Shown: positions 26,086-34,501 of the stretch, piece after piece | Layout of the letters: each line of letters begins with the position of its first letter | How positions within the stretch are numbered: the first letter of the stretch is position 1 | Assembly (NCBI GenBank): GCA_003244145.1 | Contig: QHBM01000109.1 | Coordinates: 1-63,678 of the forward strand | Length of the DNA: 63,678 nt | Direction of reading: 5' to 3' | From: Chthoniobacterales bacterium | GTDB taxonomy: Bacteria; Verrucomicrobiota; Verrucomicrobiia; Chthoniobacterales; UBA10450 | Program-made: the position numbers and the translations under genes | Notes under the pieces: model-generated | Told to the model about the DNA's origin: nothing | Seen by the model: only the letters and a program-made list of their open reading frames with translations | The model's database searches: none

Positions 26086-28497
26086 ATGGAAGACCTGCTG
26101 CAGGATATTCGTTATGCGCTTCGCGGGCTGCGGAAGTCGCCCGCGTTCACACTCGTAGCCCTACTGACTCTGATGCTGAGCATCGGGGCCAACGTCGTCG
26201 TCTTCGGAATCGTGAATGCGGTCCTGCTCCACCCGCTGGATGTGAAAGACCCGCAGAACCTCTATCAGCTTCGCCTCGGGCCTTGGACAAGCTACAAACT
26301 CCTGACGACGTCCTATCCTGCGTATCACGACTATCAGCAGCGCAACAACACCTTCAGTGAAATAGCCGGCTACGACGGATATTCTGGCGGGAGACTCAGC
26401 TGGGGTAACTCAGCAAAAATTGTCTCCGGCTATTCGGTCACTGGCAACTATTTCGAAATGCTGGGGGTGCAACCTGAGCTAGGGCGGCTCATCCAGCCAT
26501 CGGACGACCACGGTCCGAATTCAGCGCCTTACATCGTGTTAAGCGATCATCTCTGGCGAAGCGCATTTAACGCCGACCCGGGCATAATCGGAACGACCAT
26601 TCGGCTCAACCGAGATTCTTTCACGGTGGTGGGCGTGGCGCCGACGCGATTCCACGGCACGGAGCAATTTGTCTGGCCGGACTATTTCATATCCGTCTTG
26701 AACCACTTCGAAGCGGAACAACTGGCGGATCGGAGAGGGAGACCTTTGACGGTGCTGGGCCGGCTCAAGCCAGGCGTGACGCCCGAGCAGGCGGCGGAAA
26801 ATCTGAGCGCGATCGCGACCCAGTTAGCGAAGGAATATCCCAAGACAGACACCGGCTTGCCGGTGCGGCTGGTCCGTCCCGGACTCTATGCGGACAACGG
26901 TGATGTCATTCGCGGGTTTCTTTATAGCGTGACCGGGCTGGCTCTGCTGGTGCTGTTGGCGGCGTGCGCGAATCTGGCCAGCTTGTTCGCCGCGCGCGCG
27001 GCGGATCGCAGCCGGGAACTGGCGCTCCGAATAGCTCTGGGAGCGAGCCGGTGGCGGTTGGTGCGGCAACTGATGACCGAGGCGGTGGTGTTGTCGTTCC
27101 TGGGCGGTGCGGCGGGGCTGGTAACTGCAAGCCTGTCGTTAGGCATACTAAGCCGGTGGCAGTCGCCGTCTGACCAATTCGTAGTCGGTATGGATGCTCG
27201 GGTCTATCTCGCAGCCCTGGCCTTCACCCTGGTCAGCGCGCTGCTCTTTGGGATGATTCCCGCGAGAAATGTTTGGCAGAGCAGTCCATTGCAGGCGATG
27301 AAGAGTGGAACGTCGGATTCAATTACACTGCGCCGATTTACCCTGCGGGACCTCTTGTTAGGCGCACAGATTGCCATCTGCATGCTGTTGGTCACCTCCT
27401 CGCTCGTCGCTGTCCGCGGCATGGTCCGCATGCTGCACGCTCCGCTCGGTTTTCAGCCGGAGGGCGTGATGCTGGCCGACGCGGACTTTAGCCTGGAACC
27501 GGGGGGCAACGTGCCGCTCGAGAGAAAGAAAGCGATGCTTGAAGCGGTGCGAAGCATCCCTGGAGTGACGGCGGCGGGAACTCTTAGCAAACCGTTCTTT
27601 CAAGGCGGAATCCGTGTGATCCCGATTTTCCAGCCAGGGACGACCGAGTTGATCCTCAAAAATTCCGCGCTGTCGGCGTACGCGCTTGCCATATCACCTG
27701 GCTACTTCGAAGCAGCCCGGACTCGGCTCCTGCGCGGGCGTGATTTCTCATGGCAGGACACCACCAAGACTCCGCGGGTGGCGATCGTGAACGAAGCCTT
27801 TGCACGACAGATGTGGGGCGACACGCCGGCGCTTGGCCAGCGCTTCATCGTCTTGGAGCAATTGATGGAAGTGGTCGGCGTGGTTGAGACCGGCAAATAC
27901 CAAACCCTGCAAGAATCGCCCCAGCCGGTGGCGTATCTGTCGTTGTCGCAAAACGAAGACTTCCATGCCTGGTTCGTAGTGCGATCGCAGCGGACGCCGA
28001 GCGAAATGGCGGCTGCGCTCGAACGCACCCTGAGCAGCCTCGAGCCGAACGCGCTCATCACGGTCCAGAGCTGGCTTGATTCGTTAGGCGTGGTGATGTC
28101 TCCAGCTCGGGTGTCCGCCTTTTCACTGGGCATCATGGGCCTGCTCGCGGCGATGCTGGCCGTGACCGGCATCTTCGGCATGGCGGCCTACAACGTAAGC
28201 CGGCGGATGAAGGAGCTGGGCATCCGCGTGGCGTTAGGCGCGCGTAGCCGACACGTGATGAGTGCAGCGGTCGGTCGGCCAATCGCGCTCCTCGGGTTCG
28301 GATCCTTGGTGGGACTGCTCTTGTGCGTTTTCGCTAACCGGTTACTGGACCAGATCGTGTATCAGGCGAATCCGCGGGATCCCGTAGTCGTGCTCGGCGC
28401 AGTCCTAACAATGGCGCTGCTGGGCCTTGCCGCGTCCGCCCTTCCAGCCCTGCGAGCGCTCGCCGTCGATCCATCCAAACTCATGCGGGAAGAGTGA
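26086..28497 (+). CDS. ADOP/MacB-type ABC transporter permease
   Basis: 803 residues from the ATG at 26086. The start MEDLLQDIRYALRGLRKSPAF and the eight-helix, two-half architecture (membrane helix 1, MacB periplasmic core to about 240, FtsX domain about 280-400, a second core, and a second FtsX domain about 680-790) are those of the duplicated orphan permeases common in Acidobacteria and Verrucomicrobia. Such genes usually lack an adjacent ATPase, as here. Function is unknown; a mechanotransmission or efflux role is inferred from MacB. A near-identical copy of its last ~58 codons occurs at 29135-29308. Confidence 0.88.
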   Translation: MEDLLQDIRYALRGLRKSPAFTLVALLTLMLSIGANVVVFGIVNAVLLHPLDVKDPQNLYQLRLGPWTSYKLLTTSYPAYHDYQQRNNTFSEIAGYDGYSGGRLSWGNSAKIVSGYSVTGNYFEMLGVQPELGRLIQPSDDHGPNSAPYIVLSDHLWRSAFNADPGIIGTTIRLNRDSFTVVGVAPTRFHGTEQFVWPDYFISVLNHFEAEQLADRRGRPLTVLGRLKPGVTPEQAAENLSAIATQLAKEYPKTDTGLPVRLVRPGLYADNGDVIRGFLYSVTGLALLVLLAACANLASLFAARAADRSRELALRIALGASRWRLVRQLMTEAVVLSFLGGAAGLVTASLSLGILSRWQSPSDQFVVGMDARVYLAALAFTLVSALLFGMIPARNVWQSSPLQAMKSGTSDSITLRRFTLRDLLLGAQIAICMLLVTSSLVAVRGMVRMLHAPLGFQPEGVMLADADFSLEPGGNVPLERKKAMLEAVRSIPGVTAAGTLSKPFFQGGIRVIPIFQPGTTELILKNSALSAYALAISPGYFEAARTRLLRGRDFSWQDTTKTPRVAIVNEAFARQMWGDTPALGQRFIVLEQLMEVVGVVETGKYQTLQESPQPVAYLSLSQNEDFHAWFVVRSQRTPSEMAAALERTLSSLEPNALITVQSWLDSLGVVMSPARVSAFSLGIMGLLAAMLAVTGIFGMAAYNVSRRMKELGIRVALGARSRHVMSAAVGRPIALLGFGSLVGLLLCVFANRLLDQIVYQANPRDPVVVLGAVLTMALLGLAASALPALRALAVDPSKLMREE

Positions 28498-28708
28498 CCA
28501 GCCGTCGGTCCGAGCCGGACTGGCATTAAGGCTTCCATCTTCGTGCGGACCACCGCACTACAACGTGACAAGATGGCGTGGCAGGGCAGGTGGATGCGCT
28601 TCACGTCAGCGCCTTTTGGCACCCTCACTCTTAGCCTTCAGTACGCAGTTGACTGCTTGAGAATTAAACGCGATCACGGCCGGGCCGGCGCCTCGAGAAA
28701 GGGCTGAC

Positions 28709-28927
28709 CTAGACGCCGATCAGTTTATTGATTGCGCTCAGCGCGAGATGTCTGGGGCAGGCGCGGCCTTGTTCCCACTCTTGCAGCGTCCGCGTCGAGA
28801 TCTGCAGCTTCAGCGCCGCTTCACTTTGGGAGAAGTCGTTCCTCTTTCGCCATTGGTAGAGTTGTTCACTCCAATGCTTAGACGCGGTCGACCGCCGCTT
28901 GCTCTGCGAACGCACTCTGCAACTCAT
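28709..28927 (-). CDS. XRE-family helix-turn-helix regulator
   Basis: 72 residues. After a basic N-terminus the helix-turn-helix is clear: LYQWRKRNDFSQSEAALKLQ, then ISTRTLQEWEQGRACP. There is no C-terminal sensing domain, so it is a minimal DNA-binding protein of the type used in toxin-antitoxin or phage control. Two copies of a perfect palindrome, ATACGTGAnTCACGTAT, lie upstream at 28961-28977 and 29062-29078, the expected place for autoregulation. No partner toxin gene is visible on either side. Confidence 0.82.
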   Translation of the reverse strand: MSCRVRSQSKRRSTASKHWSEQLYQWRKRNDFSQSEAALKLQISTRTLQEWEQGRACPRHLALSAINKLIGV

Positions 28928-28960
28928 TTTTTAATTCCAAACTACCGAGGGCGCGATGAC

Positions 28961-28977
28961 ATACGTGATTCACGTAT
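28961..28977. promoter_or_regulatory. Palindromic operator 1 upstream of XRE gene
   Basis: ATACGTGATTCACGTAT: perfect 8-bp arms around one central base, 33 bp before the XRE start codon at 28927. Confidence 0.7.
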
Positions 28978-29061
28978 ATCGTGGCTGCGTGTCTCGTTGC
29001 CCATTGCACGTCATCGCTGCGGTCCAAAATTCAGGCTGGTGCGACACCAGTGCTCAAACCT

Positions 29062-29078
29062 ATACGTGAGTCACGTAT
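29062..29078. promoter_or_regulatory. Palindromic operator 2 upstream of XRE gene
   Basis: ATACGTGAGTCACGTAT: the same palindrome as at 28961 with a different central base; it extends to 9-bp arms. The centre-to-centre distance to the first copy is 101 bp, compatible with cooperative binding by looping or with a second divergent promoter. Confidence 0.65.
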
Positions 29079-29134
29079 ATCCACGCTCGACGATCAGATG
29101 TTTTTGGCATTGTGGCGATTGTCGGCGTGGTTTG

Positions 29135-29308
29135 GGCGTCCTCGCGAGCCGGTTACTTGGGCAGATCGTGTATCAGGCAAATCCGCGAGATCCTGTAGTC
29201 GTGCTCGGCGCGGTGCTAACGATGGCGCTGCTGGGCCTTGCCGCATCCGCCCTTCCCGCCCTGCGCGCGCTTGCCGTCGATCCCTCCAAACTCATGCGGG
29301 AAGGGTGA
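29135..29308 (+). pseudogene. Fragment: 3' end of an ADOP permease gene
   Basis: The last ~58 codons of an ADOP permease, ending PSKLMREG before the stop, with no upstream part. It matches the intact gene's tail (28324-28497) closely. From RLL to the stop most base differences are synonymous (third positions of Pro, Ala, Leu, Arg codons), with only about two amino-acid changes (D to G, final E to G). This implies descent from a functional relative rather than decay of a recent local copy. Between the two tails lie the XRE gene and its operators. Confidence 0.8.
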
Positions 29309-29751
29309 GGTGGGTGAGCGTGCGCAGGAATATCTCGCGAGAAAGTTGTTCGACAGTTGTAAAGCAACTGGTCGCCTTTGCTCCTTCCTTAGTTTCATCG
29401 CTCGGCGGCTTTCGCCAGCCAAGCTTCAAAACCTCAGTCGGTCTATGCTCGCAACCCCACAAGCCTATTCGCCAGATGGCAACCCTTTCGCGGCGGACAC
29501 CACTACGTGGGCAATCTGCCAGCAGACCCTTTCGGGGTCCTTGGCCGTGTCGAAACACGAGCGACTCCAGCTCCGGTTTTCGGCCGTTGCATAGGGCTGA
29601 CAGACTAGTTGAGCTTGGGCAAGCATCACCAGCTGTTGCCTGATAACTAGACGCGATGCGCGAGATTGAGATTCGCACCGGGGCCGAAAAGATTAGCGAC
29701 GAATCCCCAAGCGTGCGTGCGCTGGATTGGCCGTTCCCCGGGACGCGATCT
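29309..29751. other. Gene-free stretch
   Basis: 443 bp between the ADOP tail fragment and the stop of the TPR gene. I see no ORF with coding character, no RNA gene and no clear repeat. It continues the patchy region that starts after the ADOP gene. Confidence 0.5.
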
Positions 29752-30612
29752 CTAATGAGGAGTGCCGGACACGGACGGCGAGGGTGATTCACTCGTGGTC
29801 TTTGGCCGGACCGGACTTGGCATTGATTTGACCGCCGGGGCAGGGCTCTTCGCCTCGAGATACTTCAGGCGCGCCGTCGCGCTGGGATCGCCCGGCTTTA
29901 TCTTCAACAACGCCCGAAGATCCATGGCCTCTTCTTTGTCCTTCTGCAGTTTTTGATAGGCATAAGCGCGCCGCCGATAGGCTTCGGCATCGCCGGGAGA
30001 CTTCTCGATTACCTTCGTGAAATCGGCGACGGCCTCGTTATACTTGTTCAGATTCCGATAGGCGAAGCCACGCCGCTCGTGAGCTTGTATGTCGTCAGGA
30101 CGTTTGGCGATGACCTTGCCATAGTCTTCGATCGCCTTCGCCCAGTTCTTCTTCTGCAAAAAGGCGTAAGCCCGAAAACGCAACGCCTCGATGTCGTTTG
30201 AATTGAGCTTTACGGCCTGATCGAGGTCCGCGATCGCCGCATCTAATTGGCCAGAAGCCAGGGCGATCTGGCCCCGCTCGCTGTAGGCATCCGCGTCTTT
30301 TGGATTGAGCTCGATGATCCTGGCATAATCGGCCCGGGCTTTATCTCTTTTGCCGGTGATTTTGTAAACAGTCGCCCGGTTAACATAATTCTTCACATCC
30401 GCCGGCTGCGCTTCGATGGCCTTGGTGAACTCGACGATCGCCTGTTCGTATTCCTTTTTTTGGGCCAGGATCACCCCTTTGTGCGTGTGGCCACCGGGAT
30501 CGGCTTGGTTTCCGCTAGAGCGCTGGGATTTGGCCTCGGCGGGAATGGCCGGGAGGAGCGCAAGGGTCAGCGATATGATTGCCGCAAGTTTGGTCGCGTT
30601 GAAATTCCTCAT
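29752..30612 (-). CDS. Exported tetratricopeptide-repeat protein
   Basis: 286 residues from the Met codon at 30612; this start puts a normal signal peptide first (RNFNATKLAAIISLTLALLP, cleavage near AEA). A longer reading to 30750 would add an implausible Ala/Arg-rich extension. Five or six TPR units follow (for example GVILAQKKEYEQAIVEFTKA and ADAYSERGQIALASGQLDAA). The C-terminus is a Pro/Ser-rich tail. TPR proteins scaffold complexes; partners here are unknown. Confidence 0.8.
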   Translation of the reverse strand: MRNFNATKLAAIISLTLALLPAIPAEAKSQRSSGNQADPGGHTHKGVILAQKKEYEQAIVEFTKAIEAQPADVKNYVNRATVYKITGKRDKARADYARIIELNPKDADAYSERGQIALASGQLDAAIADLDQAVKLNSNDIEALRFRAYAFLQKKNWAKAIEDYGKVIAKRPDDIQAHERRGFAYRNLNKYNEAVADFTKVIEKSPGDAEAYRRRAYAYQKLQKDKEEAMDLRALLKIKPGDPSATARLKYLEAKSPAPAVKSMPSPVRPKTTSESPSPSVSGTPH

Positions 30613-30780
30613 GATCCAACCGTAGCAGAGGGCGGCAGGCGCGGCTATTGTTTTGGCGGCCGCGCCGGTCGACGTGGTGCTAAACGATGACGCTGCCGGG
30701 GCATCGCAGCGTCCGCCCTTACGGCGCCGCGAGCGCCAGCCAGCGATCACTGCTTCGGAATTTTCGACAACTCCGAACCA

Positions 30781-31464
30781 TTACACCTTTGTTCCCGTTA
30801 CAAACGAACTGATATCGGTCAATGGTTTCCGAGCGATGTCGGGAACAAGCGCATCGTCCGCCGGATGTCCGACCACCAAAAGGACAAACGGTTTCTCGTG
30901 GGAAGGGCGCCCCAGAATTTTATTCAGGAAACCCATCGGGCTCGGCGTGTGTGTGAGCGCCACCAACCCGCTCGAATGCAGTGCGGTGATTAAGATGCCG
31001 GTCGCAATTCCAACCGATTCGATCGCGTAATAGGTTGGTGAGCGTGCCCCATCAGGAAGAATGCGAAACGGCTGCGCGAACACCGCGATGAGCCACGGCG
31101 CGATTTCGAGAAATGGTTTGTTCGAATCGGTCCCTAACGGTGCCAGCGCTTCGAGCCACGCTTTCGGCGCGCGTTTTGCGTAGAACTCCTTTTCCTCACT
31201 CTGCGCCGCGACCCGTATCTCGCGCTTGATCGCCGGATCGCTCACCGCCACGAAATGCCATGGCTGCAAATTCGCACCGCTCGGCGCCGTGCCCGCCGCG
31301 CGCAGGCAATACTCGATCACTTCGCGCGGCACCGGCCGGTCGGAATAATCGCGAAACGTCCGGCGCTCCCGCATCGTCTCGTAAAATTCTCGCGCCCTGC
31401 GCAACAACTCCTCGTCCGATCGATTGTCGATCCTGGGGGCCGGCACAAATCGCGGCTGCGTCAT
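30781..31464 (-). CDS. Nitroreductase-family FMN oxidoreductase
   Basis: 227 residues. RRTFRDYSDRPVPREVIEY and APSGANLQPWHFVAVSD are the FMN-binding and dimer signatures of the nitroreductase superfamily; the spacing resembles BluB/iodotyrosine-deiodinase-like members, but no residue set assigns a substrate. The C-terminal part contains the usual GIATGILITALHSSGL helix and a PSPMGFLNKILGRP segment near the active site. It is alone on the minus strand with about 170 bp to the TPR gene. Confidence 0.88.
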   Translation of the reverse strand: MTQPRFVPAPRIDNRSDEELLRRAREFYETMRERRTFRDYSDRPVPREVIEYCLRAAGTAPSGANLQPWHFVAVSDPAIKREIRVAAQSEEKEFYAKRAPKAWLEALAPLGTDSNKPFLEIAPWLIAVFAQPFRILPDGARSPTYYAIESVGIATGILITALHSSGLVALTHTPSPMGFLNKILGRPSHEKPFVLLVVGHPADDALVPDIARKPLTDISSFVTGTKV

Positions 31465-31574
31465 CCTGGTTTAATACCTGACCGTTCGACTATCGCCAGT
31501 GCGTGCCTCAGTCAGACGCGCTGGACTGTCCGCTTTGTTTGCTTCTCATTATGACCGCGCGTTCCGACCCGTCA

Positions 31575-31832
31575 TCAAGCGTTGATGATTAGAAACAGAA
31601 GCAGGCTGACGATGATGATCGGGATCGCGCACAGAATCAGCACTACATTGTTCCGTGGCCCGCGCGCGGCGGGCTCGAGCTTGTCGGCCACGATAGTGCG
31701 CTCGATTTGTTTAAGGTGACGGAATACATAAATGAAGGCGGCGACGACCGCGAGCAGCGCAATGATCCCAAGGACTCGGATGGGAAGCAGCTCTGGTCGG
31801 GCAGCCAGGATAGAATGCGGGAGCGTGTTCAT
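31575..31832 (-). CDS. Small two-helix membrane protein, unknown
   Basis: 85 residues from the ATG at 31832 (a GTG immediately before it is an alternative). Two hydrophobic helices, about 18-38 and 65-84, flank a charged loop (RHLKQIERTIVADKLEPAARG). No family is recognised. It lies between the nitroreductase and beta-lactamase genes on the same strand but with gaps of over 100 bp. Confidence 0.5.
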   Translation of the reverse strand: MNTLPHSILAARPELLPIRVLGIIALLAVVAAFIYVFRHLKQIERTIVADKLEPAARGPRNNVVLILCAIPIIIVSLLLFLIINA

Positions 31833-31974
31833 CACCGTGATTCAACCAGCAAAACCGCGTAGATGCAATCGGCGTCGGTCTGCTCGGGAGCGAACGCCTC
31901 GGGAATGAATGGTCGCCGGCCGGTCCAACTGGAATATTTCACTCGCGGCACTAAGGCCCCTCCCACATTGCAAG

Positions 31975-33135
31975 TTAGCGGAGGTCCTCTAGCACCCGGT
32001 AAGCGAACGTCACTCGGGCGTCGTTGGGGTAACGTTTGTTGGCCAACAAGACGACGCCGATCTTTCTGGCAGGAACGAAGGCGACGTAGGTTGAGAACCC
32101 GTTGGTCGATCCGGTCTTGTTGATCAGAACGTCATCCTGTGGCGGTGACGGAGGATCGAGCTTGACCGCCGGATTCGCTTTCTGGCTGACTTCACCAGAG
32201 TTGCCAAACAGCAAATCCTTTAATTCCACCGGATAGGCATACTGTTCCCAGATCAGGTCCTGCGTCATGGCGCCGATCTTGTAGTAGCCGATGTGCGTGT
32301 CGGTGATGGCACGCTGCCACCTCTCCTCCAGCTCTAGCATTTTCATGTTGGCCTCGACGAAATGAAGCAGGTCACCGGAGGTCGTTCTCACGCCGTATGC
32401 TTCCGGGCCGAGCACACCCGGTGTCATCCGGACGGGAGCGTCCTTGTCCGTGTAGCCTTGCGCGTAATGGTCCATCTGGGCGGTGGGAACATTGAGCCAG
32501 GTATTCTTCAGGCCCAGGGCCGGGAACAACTTGCCTTCCATCAACGCGACGAAGTCCTCGTTCATACTCTTTGCCGCGATCACACCGAGCAGCCCGATAC
32601 TCGGATTGGAGTAGGTCCGATACGTCCTGCGAGCGTAGGTCGGCTTCCAGCTCTGGAAGTAGCGCATGAGTTGGTCGTAGTTCGTGATGTCGTCGGGCAC
32701 TTGCAACGGCAGGCCACCCGACGTGTGCGTTCCGAGGTTGAGCAAGCTCACCTTATCGAAGGTGCTGCCGCGCAGGGGAGGGAGATATTTGCTCGCGGGG
32801 TCGGAGAGTGAGAGTTGGCCACCGATCTGCGCGTAGGAGGCAAGGGTCGCGGTAAACGTCTTGCTGACCGAGCCGATCTCGAAAAGCGTGTCGCTATCGA
32901 CTGGTTTCCCGGTCGCTTTCGATGCTACGCCGTAGTCGAAGACGTAGCTCTGCCCGTTGAGCACAATCCCTACCGCCATGCCGGGGATACCGTAGTGCTC
33001 CATGACCGGCCGGATGGCCTGCGCGACGATCTTCTCAATCTTGGTCTTCTCGTCGTCCGCCGCATCGCTGGACGTCGGTAGCAGCAGGCCGACGCACAAT
33101 GCCGCCATGGCAGGGTTCAGGATGTTCAGTCGCAT
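31975..33135 (-). CDS. Class C (AmpC-type) beta-lactamase
   Basis: Periplasmic serine beta-lactamase of 386 residues with a signal peptide (1-25). All three class C motifs are in place: SVSK at 89-92 (catalytic S89, K92), YSN at 175-177 (YAN in E. coli AmpC) and KTG at 340-342. Surrounding segments match AmpC rather than generic penicillin-binding esterases: SGGLPLQVPDDI, LNVPTAQMDHYAQGY and NGFSTYVAFVPARKIGVVLL. No ampR-like regulator is adjacent. The substrate profile cannot be inferred. Its upstream region contains two copies of repeat family B, and then tRNA-Ala. Confidence 0.9.
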   Translation of the reverse strand: MRLNILNPAMAALCVGLLLPTSSDAADDEKTKIEKIVAQAIRPVMEHYGIPGMAVGIVLNGQSYVFDYGVASKATGKPVDSDTLFEIGSVSKTFTATLASYAQIGGQLSLSDPASKYLPPLRGSTFDKVSLLNLGTHTSGGLPLQVPDDITNYDQLMRYFQSWKPTYARRTYRTYSNPSIGLLGVIAAKSMNEDFVALMEGKLFPALGLKNTWLNVPTAQMDHYAQGYTDKDAPVRMTPGVLGPEAYGVRTTSGDLLHFVEANMKMLELEERWQRAITDTHIGYYKIGAMTQDLIWEQYAYPVELKDLLFGNSGEVSQKANPAVKLDPPSPPQDDVLINKTGSTNGFSTYVAFVPARKIGVVLLANKRYPNDARVTFAYRVLEDLR

Positions 33136-33151
33136 CTTTGGTGTCCTATTC

Positions 33152-33268
33152 TGGCATGCCGAGTCGTAGCTCGCAGCGTGAATCTGGGGCGCGAAAGAAG
33201 GTCCGCCTTCGCGGACGCCACGGCGCGACAGTCTTCGCTTCGCGTTTCGCTGCGAGCGAAATTCCCGT
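33152..33268. repeat. Interspersed repeat family B, copy 1
   Basis: About 115 bp starting TGGCATGCCGAGTCGTAGCT and containing GGTCCGCCTTCGC and GCGCGACAGTCTTCGCT. It is tandem with copy 2 (33270) and inverted relative to copy 3 (34376-34492). It contains no ORF of its own. Confidence 0.75.
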
Positions 33269-33269
33269 G

Positions 33270-33385
33270 TGGCATGCCGAGTCGAAGCTCGCTGCGATAA
33301 TGTAGCAGAGTGAAAAGGGTCCGCCTTCGCCGAGCCTGCAGCGCGACAGTCTTCGCTCTCCGCTTCCGCTGCGAGTGAAGACTGG
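33270..33385. repeat. Interspersed repeat family B, copy 2
   Basis: Same ~115-bp unit as copy 1 in direct orientation (TGGCATGCCGAGTCGAAGCT, then GGTCCGCCTTCGCC, then GCGCGACAGTCTTCGCT and a closing GTGAAGACTGG). Its last bases run into the 3' end of the tRNA-Ala gene at 33383, so the repeat abuts the tRNA. Confidence 0.75.
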
Positions 33386-33455
33386 AGGTATGGGGATTCG
33401 AACCCCAGGCCTCGTCATTGCGAACGACGCGCTCTACCAACTGAGCTATACCCCC
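33383..33455 (-). tRNA. tRNA-Ala (anticodon CGC)
   Basis: A complete 73-nt cloverleaf on the minus strand. The acceptor arm GGGGGTA pairs with TACCTCC and contains the G3:U70 wobble that defines alanine tRNAs. The D arm is GCTC...GAGC, the anticodon stem is CGTCG/TGACG with loop TTCGCAA (anticodon CGC, reading GCG), the T arm is TGGGG-TTCGAAT-CCCCA and the discriminator is A. CCA is not encoded. Confidence 0.95.
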
Positions 33456-33720
33456 GAAAACTGCGGCGACAGAGTAGCCGCTGCTCTGCGGATTTCAACA
33501 CCGCTCCGTGGTGTCAAAAAACCCGAGGTTTTCTTAATTCAACGAACGCCGGGAGTTTTGCAGGCGCGGCCGGGTAGGACTCAACCGTATCGCGTGCGCG
33601 CCGGTCCGATTCTCCGCTAAAACTGGCATTATGGAAATTATAAGAATGGCTTGCAAACTGCTCTATTCAAATGATCGATTGTCCGTCCAGAAAACGCGAC
33701 GATCCAAGGAAAAAACAACG

Positions 33721-34236
33721 ATGTGTTTAGCGCTTTATTTGGCCGCCCCTCAGGAATTACCCACAATCGGCTGGGACGAGACGACGCCGGCCTTCCACAT
33801 CATCCGTTTGCCCAGGCATGCGGAAGACGTTCGCAAACATTTTCGTTCCGAGTACGTCTATTACGCCGGTTCGCAGCAGGGTTGCTCGTGCGCGTTCAAT
33901 TACGAGCATGAGTACGACTCCATTGTCGAATTGAGGAACTATCTTCGGAACGCGCTCATCTGTGTGAACGAAGTCGAGCTGTTCGCTTGTCAGGCTGGCG
34001 GCGAAGCACGTGACACTCAACATGCTCTGGTCACCTCCCCGGAGGGAATTGCTCTGGCCGAGTTCTTTTTCAAGGATGGGCAGTACGTCGTTGTTCGCTC
34101 GGGAAAAGATTCGCAGCGTGCGACTGAAGCAGAAAAATGCCTGGAGCGTGTGACGCAACCAGTCCGGTCGTCAAAGAATCGCCGTTCCAGGCTCGTTGGC
34201 ACCAAACAAGCGACCGCGACGCTTCTCTCCGCATAA
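33721..34236 (+). CDS. Hypothetical protein, unknown family
   Basis: 171 residues from the ATG at 33721, preceded by AAGGA at about 11 bp; an upstream in-frame start at 33631 adds a basic stretch that looks non-coding. The sequence (CLALYLAAPQELP..., then RSEYVYYAGSQQGCSCAFNYEHE) looks soluble and conserved, with a CSC motif, and ends in a basic tail. I do not recognise the family. It sits in the gap between tRNA-Ala and the VIT1 tail fragment. Confidence 0.6.
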   Translation: MCLALYLAAPQELPTIGWDETTPAFHIIRLPRHAEDVRKHFRSEYVYYAGSQQGCSCAFNYEHEYDSIVELRNYLRNALICVNEVELFACQAGGEARDTQHALVTSPEGIALAEFFFKDGQYVVVRSGKDSQRATEAEKCLERVTQPVRSSKNRRSRLVGTKQATATLLSA

Positions 34237-34286
34237 TTGAGATAGCGGTTGCATCTGCGCGCCTCGGGAAATTTTGACCCCGACGC

Positions 34287-34379
34287 CTATGCCATAGCGC
34301 CGAAGGCAAGGCCGAGGCCGTAGGTAACCACGGCTTCGATCACGCCGACCATCGTCATTTCCAATCCTGACGCCCACCA
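34287..34379 (-). pseudogene. Fragment: last 30 codons of a VIT1-family gene
   Basis: Reads WWASGLEMTMVGVIEAVV through FGAMA and a stop, identical in amino-acid sequence to the end of the intact ferritin-VIT1 gene (34771-34863), although about ten bases differ; every difference is synonymous. Nothing of the gene precedes it. Repeat family B copy 3 and a GIY-YIG gene lie between this fragment and the intact gene. Confidence 0.85.
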
Positions 34380-34492
34380 GTCTTCGCTCGCTGCGTAGCG
34401 CGACGGGAAGACTGCCGCGACGTAGCCTTGGCGGAGGCGGGCCGCTTGTTCTTATCACATTTATCGCAGCGAGCTACGACTCGGCATTCCAG
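34376..34492. repeat. Interspersed repeat family B, copy 3 (inverted)
   Basis: The reverse complement reads CTGGAATGCCGAGTCGTAGC, then GGCCCGCCTCCGCC and CGGCAGTCTTCC, matching copies 1 and 2. One end overlaps the VIT1 tail fragment; the other ends 2 bp before a possible TTG start (34494) of the GIY-YIG reading frame. Confidence 0.75.
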
Positions 34493-34501
34493 ATTGAGAA
34501 A

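Noticed and set aside
28748..29308. 186-codon plus-strand ORF ending in the ADOP tail
   Set aside because: Its first two thirds are antisense to the XRE gene and run through the operators; only the tail is homologous, so it was called as a fragment.
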